A DNA stretch of 12,146 nucleotides from Pseudomonadota bacterium (GTDB lineage Bacteria; Desulfobacterota; Desulfobacteria; Desulfobacterales; Desulfosarcinaceae): NCBI GenBank assembly GCA_023435265.1, contig JAEYRZ010000081.1, positions 1 to 12,146 of the forward strand, given 5' to 3'. Shown here piece by piece: positions 6,041 to 12,146 of this stretch. A program made the position numbers and the translations under genes. The notes under the pieces were generated by a model. It saw only the letters and a list, made by a program, of their open reading frames with translations, did not search any database and had not been told where the DNA came from. The stretch's first letter is position 1, and every line of letters begins with the position of its first letter.

Positions 6041-8188
6041 ATGAAAGTAAGCCCAGCAGGTAAAGGCACGCGCGATGACGCCCCCGAACTGCTCCGGGAG
6101 CAGCTGGAGGCGGAACGGCAGGCACGCCGGGAGGCCGAAGCGCACGCACGTTCGGTGGCGGCCGAAAACAAACGCCTGGAAATCGAACTGATCCGCTACC
6201 GAGACCATTTCGAGGCGCTCGTGTCCAGCCGGACCGCGGAGCTGATGGGCATCAACGCCAAGCTCATCCAGGAGAACCGGGAAAGGCGGCTCGCCGAACG
6301 CGAACGGCGATCCTTCGAGGATCAGTTCCGCGAGGCCAGCCTGCTGCTCGAAACCGTTCTGAACGCGATTCCGGACATCATCGGCGTGCAGGACATGAAC
6401 CACCGCATTATCCGCTTCAACAAGGCCGGTTACGAGTTCTTCGGGAAACCGCAGGAAGAGGTCGTCGGGAAACAGTGCTTCGAGCTGATCGGTCAGCACG
6501 CGCCCTGCGAATTATGCTCCACCGCCCAGGTGCTGGAGACCAATGTCACTACGCAGATCACCAAGTATATCGAAGACCGGGATATGTGGATGGATGTCCG
6601 GGCCTACCCCATTCTCGACATGGACGGCCGCGTGGTGCGGCTGGTCGAACACTGGCGCGACATCACCAGCCTGAAGAAAAGCGAGGCCTCGCTCAAGGAG
6701 TCGGAGGAAAAATACCGGCTGCTGGTTGAAAACGCGAATGCCGCCATCTTCATTTATCAGGAGAACCGGTTCAAGTTCACCAACCGCAGGGCCCGTGAAA
6801 TGGGGCGACGGGTCGGTATCGAAGAACCGCTGGGCCCGGTCCACAAATGCATCCATTACGAGGATATCGGAGAGAATCCACAGCGGCTCCTCGACCGCCT
6901 CAACGGCGAAGAAACCCGTCCCTACGCCATCAACTTCAGAATCGTAGACAAGCAGCGGGACGAAATCTGGGTTGAGCTCAACACAGTCAACATCACCTGG
7001 GAGGGCCGGCCCGCGACGCTCAATTTCGTCCGCGACATATCCGAAGGCAAGAAGCTGGAGCGGCGGTTCCAGGAAGCCCAGCGCATGGAGTCGCTCGGTA
7101 CGCTCGCCGGCGGCATCGCCCACGATTTCAATAATCTTCTGATGGGCATTCAGGGGAATGTCTCCCTGATGTACCTCGAAGTCGAGCAGAGCCATGTGCT
7201 CGACAAGCTCAAATCCATCGAGGATTGTGTCGAGAGCGGCTCGCGGCTGACCAAGCAGCTGCTTGGATTCGCACGCGGCGGCAAGTACGTGGTCAAACCG
7301 ATGGACATGAATCAGATCGTGCAGAATTCAGCGGAGATGTTCGGACGCACGCGCAAGTCCATCAAAATCCATGAGACCTACCAGGAGGGGCTCTGGACGG
7401 TCATGGTCGACCGCAGCCAGATCGAACATGTGCTCGTCAATTTGTTTCTCAATGCCTGGCAGGCCATGCAGGGCACGGGCGACCTCTACCTGGGCACGGA
7501 AAACATGGAGCTGGACGAAGAGTTCGTGCAGCCGTTCGAGGTTACCGCGGGCCGGTATGTACGCGTATCGGTCACCGATACCGGCATCGGCATGGATGAA
7601 AGCACGCAACGGCGTATTTTCGAGCCGTTCTTCACGACGCACGAAATCGGCCGGGGCACAGGGCTGGGACTCGCTTCGGCCTTCGGTATCATTAAAAACC
7701 ACAACGGCTTCATCACCGTGGAAAGCCGTACCGGTAAAGGCAGCAAGTTCGAATTTTACCTGCCTGCGACGCACAAGAAACCCGAGCAGGAAAAGGCGGT
7801 GGTCGAATCCATTCAGATGGGCACGGAATGCATTCTGCTCGTGGATGACGAAGACTACATCCTGGACGTGGGCAAACTGATGCTCGAAGGACTCGGCTAC
7901 TCGATCGTCATGGCCCACGGCGGCAGGGAAGCGCTCCGGGTGTTCGGCGGACAGAGCCATGCATTCCATCTAGTGATCCTCGACCTGGTCATGCCCGATG
8001 TCGACGGAGAAACCGTTTTCCACGAAATCCGCAAGCTCCGTCCCGACATCAAGGTGCTTTTCGCCAGCGGGCATTATGTCATGGACCAGACCCGTGCAAT
8101 ACTTCTGGACGGGGCCAGCGATTTTCTTCAAAAACCGTTCAACATGCGCCAGCTTTCGACCAAGATCCGCGCGATTCTCGACAAATAG
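6041..8188 (+). CDS. Hybrid sensor histidine kinase with two PAS domains and C-terminal receiver
   Basis: This 715-aa protein has no membrane span and is probably a cytoplasmic signal sensor. In order: N-terminal coiled coil (about 12-95); PAS 1 (98-210), with C146, C156 and C159; PAS 2 (221-335); HisKA with phospho-acceptor H361 in IAHDFNNLL; HATPase with N box N471, G1 DTGIGM (513-518), F box FEPFFTT (527-533) and G2 GRGTGLGLA (537-545); then a receiver (597-712) with D602-D603, phospho-acceptor D648, S676 and K698. All catalytic residues are intact. The HDFNN type of H box is typical of NtrB-like and hybrid delta-proteobacterial kinases. The frame is open back to 5546, but ATG 6041 fits where kinase-like sequence begins; its ribosome site is poor, so the start is uncertain. 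It is divergent from the repeat-motif membrane protein and has no DNA-binding partner in the window. PAS ligand unknown. Confidence 0.9.
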   Translation: MKVSPAGKGTRDDAPELLREQLEAERQARREAEAHARSVAAENKRLEIELIRYRDHFEALVSSRTAELMGINAKLIQENRERRLAERERRSFEDQFREASLLLETVLNAIPDIIGVQDMNHRIIRFNKAGYEFFGKPQEEVVGKQCFELIGQHAPCELCSTAQVLETNVTTQITKYIEDRDMWMDVRAYPILDMDGRVVRLVEHWRDITSLKKSEASLKESEEKYRLLVENANAAIFIYQENRFKFTNRRAREMGRRVGIEEPLGPVHKCIHYEDIGENPQRLLDRLNGEETRPYAINFRIVDKQRDEIWVELNTVNITWEGRPATLNFVRDISEGKKLERRFQEAQRMESLGTLAGGIAHDFNNLLMGIQGNVSLMYLEVEQSHVLDKLKSIEDCVESGSRLTKQLLGFARGGKYVVKPMDMNQIVQNSAEMFGRTRKSIKIHETYQEGLWTVMVDRSQIEHVLVNLFLNAWQAMQGTGDLYLGTENMELDEEFVQPFEVTAGRYVRVSVTDTGIGMDESTQRRIFEPFFTTHEIGRGTGLGLASAFGIIKNHNGFITVESRTGKGSKFEFYLPATHKKPEQEKAVVESIQMGTECILLVDDEDYILDVGKLMLEGLGYSIVMAHGGREALRVFGGQSHAFHLVILDLVMPDVDGETVFHEIRKLRPDIKVLFASGHYVMDQTRAILLDGASDFLQKPFNMRQLSTKIRAILDK

Positions 8189-8259
8189 GCAGCCCGGTAC
8201 GTTCGAAGCCGCGGTCGGACGGTCATCGTGATCACGCGGTTCAATGCCCATCGGACGGG

Positions 8260-8282
8260 GCCGCGCGCTTTCAAAGCGCGGC
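8260..8282. terminator. Weak hairpin between convergent kinase and methyltransferase genes
   Basis: GCCGCGC (8260-8266) pairs with GCGCGGC (8276-8282) around a 9-nt loop, in the 112-bp gap between the two stop codons. Neither side has a T run, so it is at most a Rho-independent-like pause or a degenerate terminator serving both genes. A second small hairpin (CCTG 8297-8300 with CAGG 8307-8310) covers the methyltransferase stop codon. Confidence 0.35.
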
Positions 8283-8300
8283 ATACCTGCAGTCGCCCTG

Positions 8301-9434
8301 TTAAAACAGGCGCAGTTGACGGGTCTTGGGCGGGCAGGCGCCCGCCGGCGTTCCGGCCTGCAGCACGTCCGGAGACGACGCGGGGCCGTGCGGCCAGGGA
8401 GCGGTCAGCGTGTTGAAATCCTGGTTCGTCAGGTAGCGGACCTCCCGCACGCCTTCCAGTACCAGATCTTCTTCCTGTCCGGTCATCACCGGAACTCCAT
8501 AGTGGCGGTTGATGTGTTTGAAATCGTTTTTGGCCTGGCTGCGCTGGCGCACGAATTCGAGATGTCCGGCGAGCCGGCGGCCGACGATTTCGGCGCACAG
8601 ATCCGGTACGGTGCCGACCGCCTTTAAAATGATCGGCTGAAAGGCCGGATCGATTTCGTATCCGATGCAGTGGCGGCCGCTGCACATCGCCGCCAGCAAT
8701 GTCGTGCCGGTTCCCAGGAACGGATCCAGGACCGTATCGCCCCTGACCGAAAACATGTTGATCAGCCGGTAGGCCAGCTCCAGGGGAAAGGCGGCACTGC
8801 GTTCACGCGGGCCGGAATTCGAAAGCACCTGCGGCGTACCCCGCAAATCAAACCATACGTCCGAGAACCAGAGATTGCGCTCCTCCCAGAAATAGGCGCT
8901 CGCGCGACGATTCTGCTTCTCGCGCGCCTCTGTAAAAGCACGTTTGCCGCCCTTGCGCAGGATCAGGATGTATTCGTGCTCGAGGGTGACATAGGCGCCC
9001 GGGGGCAGCATTCCCGAGCCCATGAATTTGGTGGGGGCGTTGGTCGTCTTGCGCCAGATGATGGTCGGCAGCAGGGAGAGGCCCAGTCTCAGGCAGGTCA
9101 TGATCGTGCGGGCATGATTCGGAAAAACCCGGAAGCCGCCGTTGCCGCTTCGTGTCGCGTCACCGATGTTGATGCAGGCGATTCCCCCCGGCTTGAGCAC
9201 GCGGCGGACTTCCTGCCAAACTCCGTCCAGATAGACATGCATCAACTCGAACGCGCGCTCCTCATCCGAAGCGTTCAATGCGTCGGCGATCGTCGGGTCG
9301 GCCGCGCCGAAAGCGGCGTCCCACATTTCGACCATCGGGTAGGGGGGAGAGGTCACGACCAGGTCGATGCTCTGATCGGCGATTTCGGACATCTGATGCG
9401 CATCGTCCAGAACGATGCGGTGCTTGGCCAGCAT
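8301..9434 (-). CDS. DNA methyltransferase, beta-type (N4-cytosine or N6-adenine)
   Basis: This 377-aa enzyme transfers a methyl group from SAM to an exocyclic amine of a base in a specific DNA site. The catalytic motif IV TSPPY is at 28-32 and the SAM-binding motif I DPFLGTGTT at 237-245, with GYEIDP (258-263) after it. Catalytic motif before SAM motif is the beta order. The SPPY form favours an N4-cytosine or N6-adenine amine target; the sequence alone does not decide. Further conserved pieces are RVLKPGG (78-84), INIGDAT (88-94) and IIWRKTTNAP (125-134). An ATG at 9464 adds 10 residues, but ATG 9434 has GGAGGT 6 nt upstream and is chosen. No restriction endonuclease or specificity gene is present in the window, so it appears solitary, perhaps regulatory or protective. 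TTGACA at 9478-9483 (minus strand) is a good -35 box, but no good -10 follows. Confidence 0.92.
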   Translation of the reverse strand: MLAKHRIVLDDAHQMSEIADQSIDLVVTSPPYPMVEMWDAAFGAADPTIADALNASDEERAFELMHVYLDGVWQEVRRVLKPGGIACINIGDATRSGNGGFRVFPNHARTIMTCLRLGLSLLPTIIWRKTTNAPTKFMGSGMLPPGAYVTLEHEYILILRKGGKRAFTEAREKQNRRASAYFWEERNLWFSDVWFDLRGTPQVLSNSGPRERSAAFPLELAYRLINMFSVRGDTVLDPFLGTGTTLLAAMCSGRHCIGYEIDPAFQPIILKAVGTVPDLCAEIVGRRLAGHLEFVRQRSQAKNDFKHINRHYGVPVMTGQEEDLVLEGVREVRYLTNQDFNTLTAPWPHGPASSPDVLQAGTPAGACPPKTRQLRLF

Positions 9435-9832
9435 GGATTCACCTCCGCGGTCCACTTGTGGCATGCCGCCAGGGGGTTGTCAATCGACCGCGCTTCCGGG
9501 CCGCGGGGCGAGCGCATGTTGATTCGGCATGCTAAAAACGGGGTCGGGGTCGCGATCGCCGACGCAACGCGTCGCCAGCATACCGCTTTCCGGAACCGGA
9601 CATTACGGACAGCCTTGTTCGATACCGATACCGACGCCGACCCCGATACCGATACGGCCCTGATATTAAAGCTGCATACGATTGCCTTGCCACCGGCCGG
9701 AAACGCCGGGGCCTACGCCGGACCGCACGGATGGAGGGCTGAGGCGGCTCAATTTACATCCAAACGCCCATTTGTGAAACGCCCGCCGGTTACTAGATTG
9801 ATGCCATGTATCGCATTTGAGGAGGTTCGATC
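9435..9832. other. 398-bp intergenic region
   Basis: Besides the inverted-repeat element (9539-9645) this stretch holds the methyltransferase promoter region on the left and the zinc-ribbon gene's leader on the right. Two GGCATGC sites (9460-9466 and 9526-9532) flank the methyltransferase -35 candidate. For the zinc-ribbon gene, TTGTGA (9772-9777), 16 nt, then TAGATT (9794-9799) is a weak promoter candidate. I see no tRNA or recognised structured RNA. Confidence 0.4.
9539..9656. repeat. Dispersed inverted-repeat element, full copy, with hexamer array
   Basis: The left arm begins CGGGGTCGGGGTCG (9539-9552). The right arm, ending CGACGCCGACCCCG (9632-9645), is its imperfect reverse complement; over about 22 bp roughly 17-18 positions pair. 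The centre holds CGCAACGCGTCGCC and CTTGTTCGATACCGAT, both shared with the copy at 12042. From 9621 to 9656 the right arm is six hexamers of the type GAYNCC (GATACC, GATACC, GACGCC, GACCCC, GATACC, GATACG). There is no ORF or transposase, so this is a MITE-like or REP-like non-coding element. Open frames over it (Asp-Thr-Asp-Thr runs) are artefacts of the hexamer. Confidence 0.75.
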
Positions 9833-9952
9833 ATGGAGAAATGTGGTATTTGCGGAATGGAAGTAAAAAAACCGCCGATCGTCACTTCAAACGGCAAATG
9901 CAGCGAATGTGATGAAAAACTGAAAATGGAAGAGCGGAGCAAGCACCAGTAA
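9833..9952 (+). CDS. Small zinc-ribbon protein (39 aa)
   Basis: A 39-codon gene starts at ATG 9833, with AGGAGG (9820-9825) 7 nt upstream, and ends at TAA 9950-9952. The product has two CxxC pairs, C4-GI-C7 and C23-SE-C26, separated by 15 residues, the classical layout of a zinc or iron knuckle/rubredoxin-like ribbon. It starts MEKCGICGMEV and ends in a charged, lysine- and glutamate-rich helix (DEKLKMEERSKHQ). Codon use is notably AT-richer than the flanking genes. Very small two-CxxC proteins of this kind are common in bacteria but mostly uncharacterised; they may bind nucleic acid or a protein partner. It converges on the three-PAS kinase gene with 45 bp between stops. Confidence that it is a real gene is high because of the ribosome site and the cysteine pattern; the role is unknown. 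Confidence 0.8.
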   Translation: MEKCGICGMEVKKPPIVTSNGKCSECDEKLKMEERSKHQ

Positions 9953-9988
9953 AAGATCCCGGGGGCGTGCGGAACGCGCACCCCCCGG
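9953..9988 (-). terminator. Terminator hairpin for the three-PAS kinase gene
   Basis: CCGGGGG (9959-9965), a bulged C, and GTGCG (9967-9971) pair with CGCAC (9977-9981) and CCCCCGG (9982-9988), giving a 12-bp GC-rich stem with a 5-nt loop. Read on the minus strand it lies just after the kinase stop at 9998 and is followed by GATCTTTTAC, a short T run. On the plus strand no T run follows, though the stem may also end transcription of the small zinc-ribbon gene. Confidence 0.55.
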
Positions 9989-9997
9989 TAAAACGCT

Positions 9998-11908
9998 TCA
10001 ATTGCATGTGGCCCCAAGGGGTATAGCCAGATCCAACCGGGTGCCGCGGCCCGGTCGGGACTCGATTTTGAAGCTGCCGTTGCAGATCTCGACCCGCTCC
10101 TTCATGCTGTGCAGGCCGTAGCCGCTCAAAGCATGCCGCGACATGATTTCCCCCACATCAAATCCCCTCCCGTCGTCTTCGATCGTCAGGCGCACCCGCT
10201 CGCGGTTGCGGAACAGCCGGATCTTGACGGTCTCGGCCTGGCTGTGCCGGCCGACATTGTTCAGTGCTTCCTGAAGAACCCGGTACAGCACGGTCTGTAA
10301 ATTGCCCGAAAGCTCGCGTTCGGAAATCGTGATGCGCTCATCGATCAGGATCGGTGGATAAAAGCGTTTGAAATCGGAAATGCATTCCCTGCAGGCAGCC
10401 GCCAGCCCGAGTTCGTCAAGCACCGAAGGCCGCAGCTGCTTTGTAATGCGCCGCGATTCCCGAATGGCTTCATCCAGGTACTCGATAATGACCGCAAGCG
10501 GCATGTGGGACGATTGCTCCTCCGTTCCGCCGGCTTCCAGGCGATCCTCCAGCTGGTACTTGATTGCCGCCAGCGTTCCGCCGATGCTGTCATGCAGGTC
10601 TTTGGCCAGGACTTTGCGCTCGTTTTCCATGGCGGCCAGGGTCTTTCGCACCAGCTCCCGGAACTCGCGGTTGCGCCGGGCAAGCTCGGCCGTACGTTCC
10701 CGCACCTTGGCTTCCAGCTCCCGGTGGCTTTTGGCCAGGGCCTCTTCGATCCGCTTGCGTTCCGTAATATCTTCGACCACGGCGATGAGCCGGGAATGCA
10801 GCGCGGTCGCCGTGACGCGGACCCAGACGATCGAACCGTCCTTGCGGACATAGAAGTTTTCATCGCTGGCGTTGGAGAGTTCTCCGGCGATCAACCGGCC
10901 GGCAAGGGCGACAATTCCGGGCTGGTCCTGAGGCGGCCAGAGATCGAAGGCATTGGTTTGCAGCAGTTCGTTGCGCTCAAGGCCGAGGATCCGGCACAGG
11001 CGCTCGTTCACCGCACTGAAGCGGCCCAGGGGGTCGGTTTCAGCCATGCCCACGCCTGCGTTTTCAAACAGTGTGCGGAAGCGTTCCTCGCTGTTGCGCA
11101 GCGCATCCTCGGCCCTTCTGCGTTCGGTGATGTCGCGGACCATCGCATAGCGCAGGACCCGGTTGCCGTGCGTGGCCGATCTGCCGTGGACTTCAACGAT
11201 GATCTGCGTCCTGTCCTTGCGCAGCAGAACATGTTCGAGCACGGCCGCGCGGCGATGCCGCACCTTTTCCATCACGCGCTCCCGGTCCTCGGGAGCGATC
11301 ACCTCCTCGACCGCCATGGCCAGCAGTTCCGAGCGCGGGTAGCCGGTGATCTGGGTGAATTGCTCATTGCAGTCGATAAAGCGTCCATCCTCGCTGATCG
11401 CAATGCCCTCGAAAGTTGCTTCCGCGAAAACCCGGTAGCGCTCTTCGCTTTGGCGCAGCGCCTGTTCGTATTTGAAGAGCTCGGATATATCCCGGATCAC
11501 CTCGATCGCGCCGATACACGCGCCGCTTGAATTGTAAAGCTTTCGGGCACTGTTCCAGAAAAGCGCCGATTCCGGTACGCAGGGCGGGTCCTTGACCGTG
11601 GCGACCAGGACATCGCCTCTTCGCGTCAGGCCGGGATAGAATGATTCGGCGGTCGCCGGATCCCAGGAGAGCGCCAGATCGACCAGCACAGGACGCCGCA
11701 GACCCCAGAAGGGAAGGGAATAAGCGTAGTCGCCCTTGCCCACCATTTTTTCGGACGGCACGCCGGTCAATTCGGCGATCGCCCGATTCCAGGCAATCAC
11801 CCGCCCGGCCAGATCGATGGCGAACATGGCGTCGGGCAGGAAATCGATGATCTGATCCAAAGAAGGGCTTTCAACGCACGAATTCACATCGTGATCGGGA
11901 TGCGTCAT
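9998..11908 (-). CDS. Sensor histidine kinase with three PAS domains (HisKA_3, NarX/DegS type)
   Basis: This 636-aa soluble kinase has PAS 1 (about 16-140, with WNRAIAELTGVPSEKMVGKG), PAS 2 (152-262) and PAS 3 (272-385), each ending in a DIT/DIS-type boundary (VIRDISE, MVRDITE, VVEDITE). A coiled coil (385-430) leads to a HisKA_3 dimerisation domain with phospho-acceptor H439 in AKDLHDSIGGTLAAIKY. The HATPase domain shows QEALNNVGRHS (N box, 546-556), DDGRGF (578-583) and GYGLHSMKERV (596-606). This class usually phosphorylates a LuxR/NarL-type DNA-binding regulator; none is in the window, though one could lie further right. GGAG 6 nt before ATG 11908 favours that start over an ATG 12 bp upstream that lacks a ribosome site. 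No membrane span, so the signal is probably cytoplasmic or reaches it through a partner. All catalytic motifs look intact. Confidence 0.92.
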   Translation of the reverse strand: MTHPDHDVNSCVESPSLDQIIDFLPDAMFAIDLAGRVIAWNRAIAELTGVPSEKMVGKGDYAYSLPFWGLRRPVLVDLALSWDPATAESFYPGLTRRGDVLVATVKDPPCVPESALFWNSARKLYNSSGACIGAIEVIRDISELFKYEQALRQSEERYRVFAEATFEGIAISEDGRFIDCNEQFTQITGYPRSELLAMAVEEVIAPEDRERVMEKVRHRRAAVLEHVLLRKDRTQIIVEVHGRSATHGNRVLRYAMVRDITERRRAEDALRNSEERFRTLFENAGVGMAETDPLGRFSAVNERLCRILGLERNELLQTNAFDLWPPQDQPGIVALAGRLIAGELSNASDENFYVRKDGSIVWVRVTATALHSRLIAVVEDITERKRIEEALAKSHRELEAKVRERTAELARRNREFRELVRKTLAAMENERKVLAKDLHDSIGGTLAAIKYQLEDRLEAGGTEEQSSHMPLAVIIEYLDEAIRESRRITKQLRPSVLDELGLAAACRECISDFKRFYPPILIDERITISERELSGNLQTVLYRVLQEALNNVGRHSQAETVKIRLFRNRERVRLTIEDDGRGFDVGEIMSRHALSGYGLHSMKERVEICNGSFKIESRPGRGTRLDLAIPLGATCN

Positions 11909-12041
11909 GGATGTCTCCATTGAATGGAATGTACATCAGAGGTTCAGAACAGGAGAACAGAGGGGATCCGAAGCAGCAGGCCCACAATAAGCGATCCGGC
12001 CCGTGTCTGTCAAAATGAAAGCTGATCGCAGGTAGATGTGA

Positions 12042-12146
12042 CGGGGTCGGGGGCGCAATCACCATCGCAACGCATCGCCGAAACACGCTTTCGGACCACG
12101 GGCGTCCTTGTTCGATACCGATTCCGAAGCCCATCCGATCCCGACC
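12042..12146. repeat. Dispersed inverted-repeat element, second copy, cut by window end
   Basis: This aligns along its length with the copy at 9539. Shared blocks are CGGGGTCGGGG at the left end, ATCGCAACGCATCGCC in the centre with one mismatch to the other copy, ACGCTTTC, and CCTTGTTCGATACCGAT before the right arm. The right arm (GATTCCGAAGCCCATCC, then GATCCCGACC) runs to the last base, so the true end is outside the window. It lies about 130 bp upstream of the three-PAS kinase start, in the same orientation on the plus strand as the other copy. Confidence 0.75.

Noticed and set aside
9434..9464. ATG 9464 as the methyltransferase start
   Set aside because: It has no ribosome site, whereas ATG 9434 has GGAGGT at 6 nt, and the extra 10 residues show no family similarity.
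9542..9866. Open frame with Asp-Thr-Asp-Thr runs over the repeat element, extending from 8670
   Set aside because: It is antisense to the methyltransferase and its repetitive part is the GAYNCC hexamer array read as codons; it has no ribosome site or domain.
10505..11530. 341-codon plus-strand frame inside the three-PAS kinase
   Set aside because: It is antisense to unmistakable PAS and kinase domains and has no recognisable motif.

Overview
The window is GC-rich, dense Gram-negative DNA. Multi-PAS sensor kinases, a hybrid kinase with a cysteine-bearing PAS domain, TPR and coiled-coil envelope proteins, an acetylserotonin O-methyltransferase-type enzyme and GATACC/GGTATC-type intergenic repeats together suggest a delta-proteobacterial lineage (Desulfobacterota, Desulfosarcina-like). 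That placement is inferred from gene style; no rRNA or marker gene is present.

Layout from left to right. The 3' end of an MFS transporter gene (1-326, +) converges on a two-gene minus-strand operon of a membrane-anchored TPR protein and an ADP-ribose-type Nudix hydrolase (342-1506). A 414-bp intergenic stretch holds a strong terminator-like hairpin, a 21-codon ORF with a near-perfect Shine-Dalgarno sequence, and a fragment of a dispersed repeat. A single-gene SAM O-methyltransferase follows (1921-2922, +). Next is a minus-strand pair at 2952-5763. The first gene encodes a 737-aa single-pass membrane protein with five copies of an xxDQQAALDKIMAEI-type motif in its tail and leucine-rich-like repeats at its C-terminus. 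The second encodes a 198-aa exported coiled-coil protein and starts 1 nt after the first gene's stop. Divergent from the pair is a hybrid histidine kinase (6041-8188, +; PAS-PAS-HisKA-HATPase-REC). An apparently solitary beta-type DNA methyltransferase (8301-9434, -) converges on it. A 398-bp intergenic stretch carries a ~107-bp inverted-repeat element, and then comes a 39-aa two-CxxC zinc-ribbon gene (9833-9952, +). The last gene is a PAS-PAS-PAS-HisKA_3-HATPase sensor kinase (9998-11908, -). Its upstream region runs into a second, window-truncated copy of the inverted-repeat element.

The most unusual part is the central divergent locus (2952-8188). The minus-strand pair predicts a cytoplasmic tail of repeated short helices, one membrane span, a periplasmic helical region with an LRR-like end, and a periplasmic partner. 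It shares a 277-bp intergenic region with a soluble hybrid kinase. I recognise no named system here. A link between the kinase and the membrane pair is an inference from gene arrangement. The second notable signal is the dispersed palindromic element, with two good copies and one degenerate half copy within 12 kb. All other genes fall in familiar families.
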